Assembly: GCF_000739635.1 (NCBI RefSeq)
Contig: NZ_BATQ01000146.1
Location: forward strand, 1 to 57,234
Direction: 5' to 3'
DNA: 57,234 bases
Origin: Verrucomicrobium sp. BvORR034
Lineage (GTDB): Bacteria; Verrucomicrobiota; Verrucomicrobiia; Verrucomicrobiales; Verrucomicrobiaceae
The notes beneath the pieces are model-generated. The model saw nothing but the letters and a program-made list of their open reading frames with translations, had not been told where the DNA came from and ran no database searches. This document shows positions 1 through 8,801 of the stretch, piece after piece; position 1 is the first letter of the stretch, and every line of letters begins with the position of its first letter. The position numbers and the translations under genes are program-made.

Positions 1-106
1 GACGCACCGACGCACCGACGCACCGACGCACCGACGCACCGACGCACCGACGCACCGACGCACCGACGCACCGACGCACCGACGCACCGACGCACCGACG
101 CACCGA
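1..106. repeat. Tandem octamer array, unit GACGCACC, 13 copies
   Basis: Thirteen perfect head-to-tail copies of GACGCACC run from the window edge to base 104, followed by a partial unit that merges into the folD stop codon (bases 107-109). The array may continue outside the window. Read on the folD coding strand it begins TA-GTCGGTGC, so the G of the TAG stop is the first base of the array. There are no spacers, so it is not CRISPR. The same kind of array occurs at 1282-1329, 18071-18134 and 29981-30094. Confidence 0.95.
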
Positions 107-988
107 CTAAGCCCCCACCAACTGCTTGCAGGCCTTGATCGTGTTGGCCATGAGCATGGCAATGGTCATCGGCCCCACGCCACCGGGCACCGGGGTGATG
201 GCACGGCACTTCGGGGCCACTTCATCGAAGGCCACGTCGCCCACGATCTTGTAGCCTTTCTCGGAGCCGGGATCTTCCACGCGATTGATGCCCACGTCGA
301 TGATGACCACGCCTTCCTTGACGTGCTCGGCGCGGACAAAGTTCGGCCGACCGATGGCGGCGATGATGATGTCCGCCTCACGGGTGACTTCAGCCAGATT
401 CTTGGTGCGGGAATGAGCCACCGTCACGGTCGCATCACCGCCTTTGCCTTTGGCCATGAGGAGCAGTGCCATGGGCTTGCCCACGATCATGCTGCGTCCC
501 AACACCACCACCTTGGCCCCGCTGGTTTCCACACCGGCATCCAGCAGCAACCGCTGGCAGCCCGCCGGCGTGCAGGGCACAAATCCGGAGGAATCTTCCA
601 GCGCCAGCTTGGCCACGTTCACCGGGTGAAATCCATCCACGTCCTTGCGGGGATCGATGGCCAGCACCACCGCGCTTTCGTCGATATGCTTGGGCGGTGG
701 GCTCTGCACGAGGATGCCGTGAACGGCAGGATCCGCGTTGAGCGCAGCGATGTGCGCCAGCAATTCCTCTTGAGTTGTCTCGGCCGGCAGTTCCAGTTTC
801 ACCGAGTGCAGCCCCAGATCCCGGCACTTCTTGTCCTTGCTGCGCACATAGGCGCGGGACGCGGGGTCATCCCCCACCAGCACCACGGCGAGCCCGGGCT
901 TGTGCCCCAGAGCGGCCAGGGCGGCGATGTCCTGCTGGCACTCCGCCAGCACCTTGGCGGCCACTTCAGATCCTTTGATCAACTGCAT
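107..988 (-). CDS. folD: Bifunctional methylenetetrahydrofolate dehydrogenase / cyclohydrolase FolD
   Basis: FolD interconverts 5,10-methylene-, 5,10-methenyl- and 10-formyl-tetrahydrofolate in cytosolic one-carbon metabolism. The start is placed at ATG 986-988 (protein [12 protein letters not shown]...), giving 293 residues, the family's usual size; the open frame extends 25 codons upstream without family-like sequence. Visible motifs are the YVRSKDKKC segment with the catalytic Tyr and Lys, a QSPPPKH loop in place of the commoner QLPLP type, [15 protein letters not shown], the dinucleotide-binding [11 protein letters not shown] and the C-terminal [11 protein letters not shown]. It stands alone on its strand: a repeat element separates it from the acyltransferase gene upstream. 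Its stop codon fuses into an octamer array, so any terminator would lie outside the window. Confidence 0.96.
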   Translation of the reverse strand: MQLIKGSEVAAKVLAECQQDIAALAALGHKPGLAVVLVGDDPASRAYVRSKDKKCRDLGLHSVKLELPAETTQEELLAHIAALNADPAVHGILVQSPPPKHIDESAVVLAIDPRKDVDGFHPVNVAKLALEDSSGFVPCTPAGCQRLLLDAGVETSGAKVVVLGRSMIVGKPMALLLMAKGKGGDATVTVAHSRTKNLAEVTREADIIIAAIGRPNFVRAEHVKEGVVIIDVGINRVEDPGSEKGYKIVGDVAFDEVAPKCRAITPVPGGVGPMTIAMLMANTIKACKQLVGA

Positions 989-1080
989 GAGTGTCCCTAG
1001 CACGCGCCAGGCTGGGCGGCAAGTGCCGGGGCGGGAAATGGGGAATGCCGTCAATTTCAGCACAACTCAGAATGCCCTGA

Positions 1081-1332
1081 GCCGACTAAAGTCGGTACTC
1101 CAACACTGAGGTCTTTCCGCAATGCAACGCACTGGGTATTTGTGACCCGACCGTCCCGCATGCGGGACGGAACTCCAACTCTCTCCGTTCCGCCAGCAGG
1201 GTTGGAGTTCCGCGTTTACGCGATCACTCCACTCCAGCCCATGATTTCCCATTCACCAAGAGATTACCTCGAACCCCAACTGACGCACTGACGCACTGAC
1301 GCACTGACGCACTGACGCACTGACGCACTGAC
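1081..1332. repeat. Mosaic dispersed repeat, copy A (hairpins plus octamer array)
   Basis: This begins with the hairpin CCGACT-AA-AGTCGG, then GTACTCCAAC. A perfect 20-bp palindrome follows at 1151-1170. The next block (1172-1230) is shared with copies at 16385 and 17943: CTCTCCGTTC, CCAGCAGGGTTGGAG, then CCGCGTTTACGCG. Then come TTACCTCGAACCCCAACT and six perfect GACGCACT units (1282-1329). The array ends against the stop codon of the acyltransferase gene (TAA at 1333-1335). The block fills the space between folD and the acyltransferase gene. I see no coding potential. Confidence 0.9.
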
Positions 1333-1986
1333 TTACCTCACCGACTCACCGAAAAACTCTCGCGTCCCCTCTCGCATGATCCGCTCCAGCTCAGCCCGCT
1401 GTGCTTCGCACTCCTCCTCGGTCATCCGCCGGGGAACTGTAAACGGCTCCGCGAATTCGATCTCCACGCTGGAAAAAGGCAGGGGCAACTGGAATCCGTC
1501 CCAGGTCTTAAAGGTGAAGGCCTTGTCGTAGCGGATGTGCACCGGCATGAGCTTGCCACCGGTGAGCTGGGCGAGCTTGATCACGCCCATGTTCATATGG
1601 TATTTCGGCCCGCGAGGTCCATCTGGAGTGATGCCGATGTCATGGCCGGTCTTCACATAGTGAGCCAGCTCCACCATGGCCTGCGCACCCCGCTTGGAGC
1701 TGGATCCGCGCACCGGCTTGAGACCAAAGTCCGAGCATGCCTCGGCAATGATCTGCCCATCCCCACTGGGGCTGGTGAGGAAGGCTCCCTCCTGACCGGG
1801 AATCAAGTTCTGCCGCAGCCAGGGAATGAGGAACATGCGGTTGTGCCAGAACACCCAGATGTGCCGCTCATCCGTCGGGTAGGCCATGCCAGCCCGGTTG
1901 ATGATGCGGTACTTCAGGGTGTTGCCGATGGCACGGATCAACCATGCCACCGGGCGTCCGGGATTCTTGAGCCTTATCTTTGCCAC
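1333..1986 (-). CDS. Lysophospholipid acyltransferase family protein (DUF374 type)
   Basis: A 217-residue protein of the DUF374 branch of the LPLAT superfamily, whose members are thought to transfer acyl chains to lipid or lipid A-like acceptors at the inner membrane. Visible features are FWHNRM at about residue 46-51, corresponding to the His-containing acyltransferase block, TSPSGDGQ, RGSSSKRG near residue 93, and the conserved TPDGPRGP near residue 120. The start lies 31 bases downstream of the xylB stop on the same strand, so the two may be co-transcribed, though a functional link to xylulose is not obvious. The stop codon abuts the octamer array of repeat copy A. The exact acceptor cannot be told from sequence. 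Confidence 0.88.
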   Translation of the reverse strand: MAKIRLKNPGRPVAWLIRAIGNTLKYRIINRAGMAYPTDERHIWVFWHNRMFLIPWLRQNLIPGQEGAFLTSPSGDGQIIAEACSDFGLKPVRGSSSKRGAQAMVELAHYVKTGHDIGITPDGPRGPKYHMNMGVIKLAQLTGGKLMPVHIRYDKAFTFKTWDGFQLPLPFSSVEIEFAEPFTVPRRMTEEECEAQRAELERIMREGTREFFGESVR

Positions 1987-2017
1987 GCGATTCTCTACGA
2001 GTGAAACCTCGCCAAGG

Positions 2018-3523
2018 CTAGAGGTATTCCACCTCGTGCAGGCGCCGGGTCAGGCCCGTGAATTTCTCCAGCTGCGCATCGTAGAAGGCCACCGCCTCCG
2101 GCTCCGGCTTGCAGCGGGTGCTCTCGTCCAGCGTGACAAGGCGGTCCGTTAGTTCCTGATACTTGCTCACCTTCCCCTGCTGCTTGAGCAGTGCGAAGGC
2201 TGCCTGGATGGCGGAGCCAAGGGCAGCGCCTTCTGCGGTGGCCAGGGTAACCACTTCCGCATTGAAGACATTGGCCGCGATCTGACGCCACACGGCGCTC
2301 TGGCTGCCCCCGCCGGTGAGACGGATCTCACTGGGTGACAGGCCGAGTTCGCGGAAACGCTTCAACCCGTAGGCGAGGCCGAGGGTGGCCCCTTCCACGG
2401 CGGCGCGGGCCAGGTTGGCCGGGCTCATGTTCGTGGTGCGCAGTCCATGGAGCACGCCCGTGCCGTTGGGCAGGTTCGGCGTGCGCTCCCCGTTGAGGTA
2501 TGGCAGGAAGATCACTCCATCTGCTCCCACCGGAGCGCTGGCCACCGCAGCCTCGAGCTGCGGAATCGTCCAGCCGAACATCTCGCGGATCTGCTCTGTC
2601 ACCACCGTCACGTTCATGGTGCACACCAGCGGCAGCCACTGGTCGGTGCTGTCGCAGAAAGCCGCCACCTCGCCCTGGCCATCCACCACGGGCGAATCCG
2701 CCACGCCGTAGAGCGTGCCACTGGTGCCGAAGCTGGCAGTGATCACACCGGGCTTCACGTTGCCGGTGCCGATTGCGCCCATCATGTTGTCGCCCCCACC
2801 GGCACTGATGATGACGCTCTCGCTGAGGCCCCATTGTTTGGCCAGATCCGGGCGGAGGGTCCCGTGCACCTCATTGGAGGAGCCCACTGGAGGGAGCATG
2901 TCGATCAAGCGTGGATCGATGAAGTCGGCCAACTCCTTGGACCACTCCCTCGTCCGCACATCCAGCAGGGCCGTGCCGCTGGCATCGCCGTACTCCATGC
3001 GCTTCACCCCGCTGAGCCAGAAGTTGATGTAGTCATGCGGCAGCAGGATGGTCTTCACCTTGTCAAAATTCTGCGGCTCATTCTGCTTCAGCCAGAGGAT
3101 CTTGGGTAGGGTGTAGCCGGGCAGCATGGCATTCCCAGCCAGGGAAATGCAGCCTGGTTGCCCGCCGAACTCGTGGGCGATCTGCGCGCACTGCTCTTGG
3201 GTGGAGGTGTCACACCACAGTTTGGCGGGGCGCACCACCTGATTCTCCCCATCCAGTACCACCAGACCGTGCTGCTGGCCGCTCACGCCGATGCCCGCCA
3301 CCTTGGACCGCTCGGCCCCCAACTGGTCCAGACAGTCCGTGATGCAGCCGTTGATGGCATCGATCCAGTCCTGCGGATGCTGCTCCAGATGGCCCGCTGG
3401 CAGACCGGGGATCAGGTCATACTCCCGCTTCGCGTGGGCAACAATCCGACCGGTTTCAAATTCCAGCACGATCGCTTTGGAGCTCTGGGTGCCGCTGTCG
3501 ATGCCGAGGTAATAGGTGGACAT
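2018..3523 (-). CDS. xylB: Xylulokinase (FGGY carbohydrate kinase)
   Basis: This predicts a 501-residue FGGY kinase that phosphorylates D-xylulose to xylulose 5-phosphate, feeding the pentose phosphate pathway. The N-terminal GIDSGTQSSKA is the first phosphate-binding loop of the actin-like ATPase fold. DYINFWLSG, GDASGTALLDV, SFGTSGTLYG and FLPYLNGERTP are typical of XylB rather than glycerol or gluconate kinases. GGGSQSAVWRQIAANV near the C-terminus is the second FGGY signature region. Length matches the family. No xylose isomerase or transporter gene adjoins it, so the full xylose pathway is not encoded here; the rpe gene at 36.5 kb acts one step further along. The 159-bp gap to the divergent glyoxalase-fold gene should hold both promoters. 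Confidence 0.94.
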   Translation of the reverse strand: MSTYYLGIDSGTQSSKAIVLEFETGRIVAHAKREYDLIPGLPAGHLEQHPQDWIDAINGCITDCLDQLGAERSKVAGIGVSGQQHGLVVLDGENQVVRPAKLWCDTSTQEQCAQIAHEFGGQPGCISLAGNAMLPGYTLPKILWLKQNEPQNFDKVKTILLPHDYINFWLSGVKRMEYGDASGTALLDVRTREWSKELADFIDPRLIDMLPPVGSSNEVHGTLRPDLAKQWGLSESVIISAGGGDNMMGAIGTGNVKPGVITASFGTSGTLYGVADSPVVDGQGEVAAFCDSTDQWLPLVCTMNVTVVTEQIREMFGWTIPQLEAAVASAPVGADGVIFLPYLNGERTPNLPNGTGVLHGLRTTNMSPANLARAAVEGATLGLAYGLKRFRELGLSPSEIRLTGGGSQSAVWRQIAANVFNAEVVTLATAEGAALGSAIQAAFALLKQQGKVSKYQELTDRLVTLDESTRCKPEPEAVAFYDAQLEKFTGLTRRLHEVEYL

Positions 3524-3682
3524 GGAAGTGAGGTGAGGAAATGAAAAAGAGAGACGAATCGTGCCTATAGCGGGGTCTTTTACCGCCCGCCATGAAATCT
3601 TATCTAATACGATTGTTTCATCTCGTCCAGTCCACCAAACGGTCCTTGCCCGTATTCCAGTTCTACCCTATTCCTCAAGGCC

Positions 3683-4060
3683 ATGGTCACCAAACTTCTT
3701 CATACCCGCTATCGTGTCGCCGATTTGGACAAGACGATCTCCTTCTACAAAGACGTCCTGGGCCTGGAAGAAGTAAGGCGTCACAAGTCCCCGCGAGGCT
3801 CTGAGCTCGTCTTCTTGAAAACACCCGGCAGTGAGGAACTGCTGGAGATCTGCTGCTATCCCGCCAGCGGCCCCGTAGTGGTGGGGCCAGACCTCACACA
3901 CCTCGCCTTCCAGGTGGATGACCTTGAGGCGTTTGCCAAGCATGCCGCTGAAAAGGGCTACCCGCTTTCAGACGGTCCCACCCAGAGCTCCAGCGGCAAA
4001 TTTGCGTTCATCGATGCCCCTGAAGGCTACGAGATCGAGCTGATCCAGTACGGTTCCTAA
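3683..4060 (+). CDS. VOC (glyoxalase I-like) family protein
   Basis: A single vicinal-oxygen-chelate domain of 125 residues, the size of a bacterial lactoylglutathione lyase. Candidate metal ligands fall at the GloA positions: His7 (LLHTRYRV), Glu55 (LLEICCY), His73 (LTHLAFQVDD) and Glu119 (YEIELIQ). The whole ligand set being present favours an active metalloenzyme. Whether the substrate is the methylglyoxal hemithioacetal or another compound cannot be decided, because VOC proteins with this pattern are diverse. It is transcribed alone, divergent from xylB, and a strong hairpin follows at 4143-4170. Confidence 0.85.
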   Translation: MVTKLLHTRYRVADLDKTISFYKDVLGLEEVRRHKSPRGSELVFLKTPGSEELLEICCYPASGPVVVGPDLTHLAFQVDDLEAFAKHAAEKGYPLSDGPTQSSSGKFAFIDAPEGYEIELIQYGS

Positions 4061-4142
4061 ACCGCAGCGGGTTTACCCTGCCAGACGGTTGTTGAAAAAC
4101 TGCCAGACCGCCGTCTGAAATGTCACATTTGTATGAGAAAGA

Positions 4143-4170
4143 CCCGGTGGGGCGCATTGCCGCCACCGGG
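4143..4170. terminator. Hairpin between convergent genes, possible terminator
   Basis: CCCGGTGG pairs with CCACCGGG around a short GC-rich loop, between the convergent VOC gene and small lipoprotein gene. There is no T tract on the plus strand, so intrinsic termination is uncertain. It could serve either direction. Confidence 0.45.
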
Positions 4171-4217
4171 CTGTTCTGGGGGATTCATCTGCCGCCCGAC
4201 CTGCATAGAGCGCAGGT

Positions 4218-4433
4218 CTAGCGCACGGTCGTGGTTTCTGTGGTCGTCACCGAACGGCGCGCCGGGCTATGATAGGTCGTCACGTTGCCCGTCGTGGTCG
4301 TGACCGGGCTTACTGTCGTACGGACAGTTTCCGTCGTCGTCTGGGTGGACACGGTCGGCGGAGGAGGCGGAGATTCGCAACTGCTCAGTGCCAGGGCGGT
4401 TCCCAGGGTCAGGGCCGAAAGAATGAGTTTCAT
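4218..4433 (-). CDS. Small Thr-rich lipoprotein, function unknown
   Basis: From ATG 4431-4433 this encodes about 71 residues. The N-terminus MKLILSALTLGTALALSSC is a lipoprotein signal peptide with lipobox LSSC, followed by a proline run (ESPPPPPT). The rest is low complexity and very rich in Thr, Val and Ser. The open frame continues 17 codons upstream, but that part does not look like a signal sequence. The mature chain of about 52 residues has no domain I recognise; a short envelope-anchored protein is likely. No partner gene is adjacent. Confidence 0.65.
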   Translation of the reverse strand: MKLILSALTLGTALALSSCESPPPPPTVSTQTTTETVRTTVSPVTTTTGNVTTYHSPARRSVTTTETTTVR

Positions 4434-4734
4434 GGGTATCAGGGTTTGAATTCCGGCCGCCCCGGGTGGGGCTGCCACTCTCATCCCTTTCTAGCGATGA
4501 ACATGCCACGCCACTCGCCCCGACATAATTCATTCACTCTGAGCACCTTTGATAGTACATTCCAATTTCTTCACGCCTCTTCCTCTTGCTGAATGCAACG
4601 ATGACCTCACCCTTCTGAGCAAGTTGCACGACAGGGTTTCAGTTTTGGGACCGTTGTAAATCTCCCGCCCGCCCGGAAGCGCCCTCACCGCTGCCAGCGG
4701 CTGTGCCTTGCTTTTTCAGCTCCTAGACCTGCCC
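4434..4734. other. Intergenic region with divergent promoters expected
   Basis: About 300 bases between the small lipoprotein gene (minus) and the PVC dehydrogenase gene (plus). I see no gene, repeat or clear operator. The region is less GC-rich around 4520-4580, as expected for promoters, but I cannot place -35/-10 boxes with confidence. Confidence 0.5.
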
Positions 4735-7700
4735 ATGCCCTACTGCACCACCCTCTCACGAATCGCCCTCTTAGGGGCGTCCTGCCTGACGGTCGCGACG
4801 GCCCTGCCCGTTTTCGCGGCGGGAGACTTCCCGGTCCCTCCAGACAATCAACCCCTCACGGTTCCCTTCCCGACCCCGGAGGAGTCCCTCAAGAAGCTGA
4901 ACCTCCCGCAGGGCTTCAAAGCCTCGCTCTTCGCAGCGGAACCCGACATCAACAATCCCATCGCCTGCTGTTGGGATGAGAAAGGCCGCCTCTGGGTCGC
5001 GGAGAACTTCACTTACTCCGACAGCAAAGAGCGCTACGACATGAAGCTGCGGGACCGGATCCTCATCTTCGAGGACACGGACAACGACGGAAAGTTCGAC
5101 AAACGCACCGTGTTCTCGGACGACGTCCAGATGCTCACCAGCATCGAGCGCGGTCTGGGCGGCGTCTGGGCCGTGTGCCCGCCCCACCTGCTCTTCATCC
5201 CGGACAAGGACGGCGATGACAAACCCGATGGCCCACCGCAGGTCATGCTGGACGGCTTCAGCACCCAGGCCGCGAGCCGCCACACCTTTGCCAACGGCCT
5301 CAAGTGGGGTCCCGATGGCTGGCTCTACGGCCGCTGTGGCATCAGCAGCACCTCCTATGTAGGCACGCCGGAGACTCCCACGGAGAAGCGCCAGGGCATC
5401 GCCGGCGGTCTGTGGCGCTATCAGCCCGGGCAGAAGAAGTTTGAGATCGTGTGCTACGGCACCACGAACCCCTGGGGACATGACTGGACCGCCACGGGCG
5501 ACCTCATCTTCATCAACACCGTCATCGGCCACCTCTGGCACGGCATTGATGGAGCGCACCTCAAGCGCATGCATGGGCAGGATCTCAATCCCCGGGCCTA
5601 CCAGCTCATGGACCAGATCGCTGATCACTACCACTGGGACACCGGCAAGAGCTGGACGGACTCCCGCGGTGGCGTGGGCGTAAACGACCAGCTCGGCGGC
5701 GGCCACGCCCACGTCGGCATGATCATTTATCAGGGCACCAACTGGCCCAAGGAATACCGCGACAAGGTTATGACCTTAAACCTGCACGGCCGCCGCATCA
5801 ACGTGGAGCGTCTGGAGCGTCAGGGCAGCACCTTTGTCGGCAAGCATGAGCCCGACATCCTGAAGAGCGACGACATCTGGTTCCGCGGCGTGGAGCTCAC
5901 CTACGGCCCAGATGGTGGCGTTTACCTCCTGGACTGGAGCGACATCGGCGAGTGCCATGAGAACGACGGCGTGCACCGCAACTCCGGCCGCATCTTCAAA
6001 GTGACCTATGGCGATGCCGTGAAGCCCAAGGAAACGGACGTCACCAAGCTCAGCGATGAACAACTGGTGAAACTCCAGCTCAGCGACAACGAATGGCTCG
6101 TGCGCATGGCCCGCTGGGAGCTGCGCGAGCGCGCTCACCGCGGCCAGGTGCCGGCCGTGGCCTCGCAGGTGCTCGACATCTTCAAGAACGCCCCCAACCC
6201 GGCCAAAAAGCTCAACGCCTGGTGGACCATGGGTTACGCGGGACTGCTGGGCTCGGACTCCCCTGCCGCCCAAGATGCCGTCGCCACCTTGGTGGCAGGG
6301 ATGGTCAAATCCGACAGCGAGTTCCTGCGTCGTTGGGTATTGCAATCCATCATGGCTGAGGGCCCCACGCCGCGCACCGCGGGCATCCTGGCAAGCCTTG
6401 CCAAGGAAGAGGACAGCGCGTTTGTCCGCCTGCACCTGGCCTCCGCCCTGGGCCGACTGGCAGATGCCGAAAAGCCCGCCCTCGCCAACCAGCTGCTGAG
6501 CCATGCTGACGATGCCAAGGATGCGTATCTGCCGCTCATGTACTGGTACGGCATCATGGACATGCCCCCGGCAGAACTCGCCAAGCTGGCCGCTTCCTGC
6601 CAGATCCCGCTGGTGCGCCAGTTTATCGCCCGCCGCTGCACGGAGGACATCGAGACCAACCCGGCCCCGCTCAACACCCTGCTGGGCAACGTTGCCACCT
6701 CGAACTCCGCCGACATCCTGCAAGGGATGACCGACGGTCTCAAGGGCTGGGCCAAGGCGAAGAAGCCTGCCGCTTGGGATGCCTTTGCCGCCAAGGTGAC
6801 AGAGGCCACCCAACAGGAACAGCTCCGTGCCCTGAGCGCCCTCTTTGGCGATGGCCGCGCACTGGACGACATCAAGAAACTGGTGCTGGATGACAAAGCC
6901 GACTTCACCTCCCGCCGCAACGCCCTGCAGTCCCTCATCGCCGCCAAGGCCGACGGCCTGCGCGAGGTGTGTGAGAAGCTGCTCAAGACCCGCGACCTGA
7001 ACATGACCGCCGTGCGCGGTCTGGCGCTGTATGATGACGAGAAGATCGGCGAGTCCCTGGCCAAGAGCTACCGCAGCTTCTACCCCAACGAACAGCCTGC
7101 GGTGATGGACACCCTCACCTCCCGGGCGAACTTCGCCAAGGCCATGCTGCGGCAGGTGGGCACCGCCCCCAACCAGATCCCCCGGAAGGACATCACCCCC
7201 TATCAGGCCCGGCAGATACGCAGCTTCAAGGACGCTGCACTGGACAAGCAACTCACCGAAGTGTGGGGCGATATCCGCGAGTCCAGCGCCGACAAGCAGC
7301 AGCTCATCGCCGCCCTCAAGGGCAAGCTGACCAAGGAGCTCGTCTCCAAGGCAGATGCCAGCGCTGGGCGCGTGATCTTCAACCAGGTGTGTGCCGCCTG
7401 TCACAAGCTCTATGGCGAGGGCAACCTCATTGGCCCCGACCTCACCGGCAGCGGCCGCAAGGACGTGAACTACCTCATCGAGAACATCGCGGACCCCAGC
7501 GCCACGCTGGCCGCCGACTACAAGATGTCCGTGGTGAACCTCAAGGATGGCCGCATCCTCAGTGGCAACATTGCCGCCAAGACCGACCGCACGCTTACCA
7601 TCAAGATGGTGGGCCAGGAGCAGGTCGTGGAGCGCGGAGACATCACCAGCATCCAGGAACTGCCCGTGTCCCTGATGCCGGAGGGTCTGATGCTGGCGCT

Positions 7701-7773
7701 GTCAGATGAGCAGGTGCGCAACCTCATGGCCTATCTGACGAGCGACTCCCAAGTGGCGCTGCCAGGGCAGTAG
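4735..7773 (+). CDS. PVC-type dehydrogenase with HEAT-like repeats and C-terminal haem-binding domain
   Basis: A large secreted protein of about 1,012 residues. ATG 4735 is preferred over 4708 because it starts directly with a signal peptide (MPYCTTLSRIALLGASC..., cleavage near VFAAGDF). Residues about 40-430 form the six-bladed propeller typical of Planctomycetes/Verrucomicrobia membrane-bound dehydrogenase domains (WVAENFTYSD, FANGLKWGPDGWLYGR, GGGHAHVGM, YLLDWSDIGEC). Residues about 440-840 are helical HEAT-like repeats. A c-type haem domain of the Pirellula/Verrucomicrobium kind follows, with the haem site CAACH at about residue 885 and GPDLTGSGR after it. These proteins are expanded in PVC bacteria and are thought to oxidise sugars or related substrates in the periplasm; the substrate is unknown. 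A terminator follows. Confidence 0.92.
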   Translation: MPYCTTLSRIALLGASCLTVATALPVFAAGDFPVPPDNQPLTVPFPTPEESLKKLNLPQGFKASLFAAEPDINNPIACCWDEKGRLWVAENFTYSDSKERYDMKLRDRILIFEDTDNDGKFDKRTVFSDDVQMLTSIERGLGGVWAVCPPHLLFIPDKDGDDKPDGPPQVMLDGFSTQAASRHTFANGLKWGPDGWLYGRCGISSTSYVGTPETPTEKRQGIAGGLWRYQPGQKKFEIVCYGTTNPWGHDWTATGDLIFINTVIGHLWHGIDGAHLKRMHGQDLNPRAYQLMDQIADHYHWDTGKSWTDSRGGVGVNDQLGGGHAHVGMIIYQGTNWPKEYRDKVMTLNLHGRRINVERLERQGSTFVGKHEPDILKSDDIWFRGVELTYGPDGGVYLLDWSDIGECHENDGVHRNSGRIFKVTYGDAVKPKETDVTKLSDEQLVKLQLSDNEWLVRMARWELRERAHRGQVPAVASQVLDIFKNAPNPAKKLNAWWTMGYAGLLGSDSPAAQDAVATLVAGMVKSDSEFLRRWVLQSIMAEGPTPRTAGILASLAKEEDSAFVRLHLASALGRLADAEKPALANQLLSHADDAKDAYLPLMYWYGIMDMPPAELAKLAASCQIPLVRQFIARRCTEDIETNPAPLNTLLGNVATSNSADILQGMTDGLKGWAKAKKPAAWDAFAAKVTEATQQEQLRALSALFGDGRALDDIKKLVLDDKADFTSRRNALQSLIAAKADGLREVCEKLLKTRDLNMTAVRGLALYDDEKIGESLAKSYRSFYPNEQPAVMDTLTSRANFAKAMLRQVGTAPNQIPRKDITPYQARQIRSFKDAALDKQLTEVWGDIRESSADKQQLIAALKGKLTKELVSKADASAGRVIFNQVCAACHKLYGEGNLIGPDLTGSGRKDVNYLIENIADPSATLAADYKMSVVNLKDGRILSGNIAAKTDRTLTIKMVGQEQVVERGDITSIQELPVSLMPEGLMLALSDEQVRNLMAYLTSDSQVALPGQ

Positions 7774-7820
7774 GAGGAAATAAAAAAAACTTCAAAATTC
7801 AAACGCCAAACTTCAAAGGA

Positions 7821-7848
7821 CCCCGGGAGGCAACTTCCGGGGTTTTTT
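7821..7848 (+). terminator. Rho-independent terminator after the PVC dehydrogenase gene
   Basis: CCCCGG and CCGGGG form a stem around GAGGCAACTT, followed at once by six T residues. It lies about 48 bases after the stop codon of the dehydrogenase gene. Confidence 0.85.
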
Positions 7849-7975
7849 GTTGGTTGAGGGGAGGCGCGGGCACACCGTTCCGGTCAGAGTCTCCCGGCCT
7901 ACAACACGCCGACCGCCTGCGCGTTGGCGCAATAGGGAGCGGGCCATCCAGTCAGCACCCCCGGAACCTCGCTCT

Positions 7976-8071
7976 CTGCGACACCATCGACACCCTTTTT
8001 GGAGGTTCACAGAAAAAGAGAGGGGGTATTTTTTGGGGTAAGTTGTAAAAAGGGTGTCGATGGTGTCGCAG
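7976..8071. repeat. 96-bp inverted-repeat element, copy 1
   Basis: Two perfect 25-bp terminal inverted repeats (7976-8000 starting CTGCGACACCATCGACACCC, and 8047-8071) enclose a 46-bp centre beginning GGAGGTTCACAGAAAAAG. The left flank (about 7920-7975, with CAATAGGGAGCGGGCCATCC) matches the left flank of copy 2 in the same orientation, but the centre is reversed relative to copy 2. There is no open reading frame in the element and no recombinase gene nearby. Confidence 0.93.
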
Positions 8072-8602
8072 AATACCTGTTCACAGACGCCCCTGTGGCT
8101 GACGACCTAAGGGAAACCGCCCAAGCCCCACGCTCGGGGTGGCCACCAAGGCACCAACCGTCCACGCGCTCAGTCGAAGTTCTTCCTCGAAGAGGATGGG
8201 GCCACAAGCCCAACGTTGACGAGCTTCCAGCGAGTCTACGTTGGGTACGGGCGTTGGCGGTTTTTACTCCGAAGGAGTTGTAGCGGTCTGGCAGTTCCTC
8301 AAATGACCTGTGCATGGGAAGCTCGGGGAGCGCACGCAGCACCTGACATCGCATCCGTCTGACGTGGAGGCGTTGAAGGCGATGGCAAGAAAGCAAATGC
8401 TGTCGGCCTTCCCACCTGATCATCCTCTGCGGAGGTACCCAGGGTTGACTCGCTTAAGGCTCGTCCAACCATTGGGCTGTGCTAGATATCCCCTTTAGGG
8501 ATAAACTGCGAACTGAACCGGAGTCGGTTTCTTGGCAGGCAGCCTATGCGCTCGCGCAATAGGGAGCAGGCCATCCAGTCAGCACCCCCGGGACCTCGCT
8601 CT
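8072..8602. other. Gene-free spacer with repeat fossils
   Basis: I see no credible gene. Bases about 8360-8465 match, inverted and at roughly three bases in four by eye, 54520-54625 elsewhere in the window. Both translate to a related short peptide (DVEALKAMARKQMLSAFP here). ACGTTGG phrases near 8213 and 8240 also recur at 54540. The end (about 8549-8602) repeats the left flank of the first 96-bp element. The block looks like stacked degenerate repeats, not a decayed operon. Confidence 0.7.
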
Positions 8603-8698
8603 CTGCGACACCATCGACACCCTTTTTACAACTTACCCAAAAAAACACCTCCTCTCTTTTTCGGTGAACCTCCAAAAAGGGTGTCGATGGTGTCGCAG
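8603..8698. repeat. 96-bp inverted-repeat element, copy 2 (centre inverted)
   Basis: The 25-bp terminal repeats at 8603-8627 and 8674-8698 are identical to those of copy 1. The 46-bp centre (8628-8673, beginning ACAACTTACCC) is the reverse complement of copy 1's centre apart from a few substitutions and small shifts. The left flank matches copy 1 in direct orientation. A short right-flank similarity (ACTGGTTCA and CTGTTCACAG, then AGGCGTC and AGACGCC) may also be shared. Confidence 0.93.
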
Positions 8699-8734
8699 CG
8701 CACTGGTTCAGGCGTCTAGTCCTCACCCCCTCAA

Positions 8735-8768
8735 ACAAAAAAGGCCGGAGGTTCGCACCCCGGCCTCT
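8735..8768 (-). terminator. Rho-independent terminator of the sugar isomerase-like gene
   Basis: On the minus strand AGGCCGG and CCGGCCT pair around a short loop, followed by six T residues. It sits about 35 bases past the stop codon of the gene at 8802-9686. Confidence 0.85.
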
Positions 8769-8801
8769 AAATTCACTCGCTAATCAGCGCGCAACCCAAT
8801 C

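Noticed and set aside
1-106. CRISPR array
   Set aside because: The repeats are contiguous 8-base units with no spacers, and no cas genes are visible. The same applies to 1282-1329, 18071-18134 and 29981-30094.
5776-7404. Minus-strand open frame of 542 codons opposite the PVC dehydrogenase gene
   Set aside because: It is an antisense shadow of a strongly coding, GC-rich plus-strand gene. Its translation is His/Gly/Ala-rich with no domain, and the plus frame has clear motifs and a signal peptide.
7976-8698. Insertion sequence with terminal inverted repeats
   Set aside because: The 96-bp elements and the 530-bp spacer encode no transposase, and flanking target duplications were not seen. They fit better as non-autonomous repeats.
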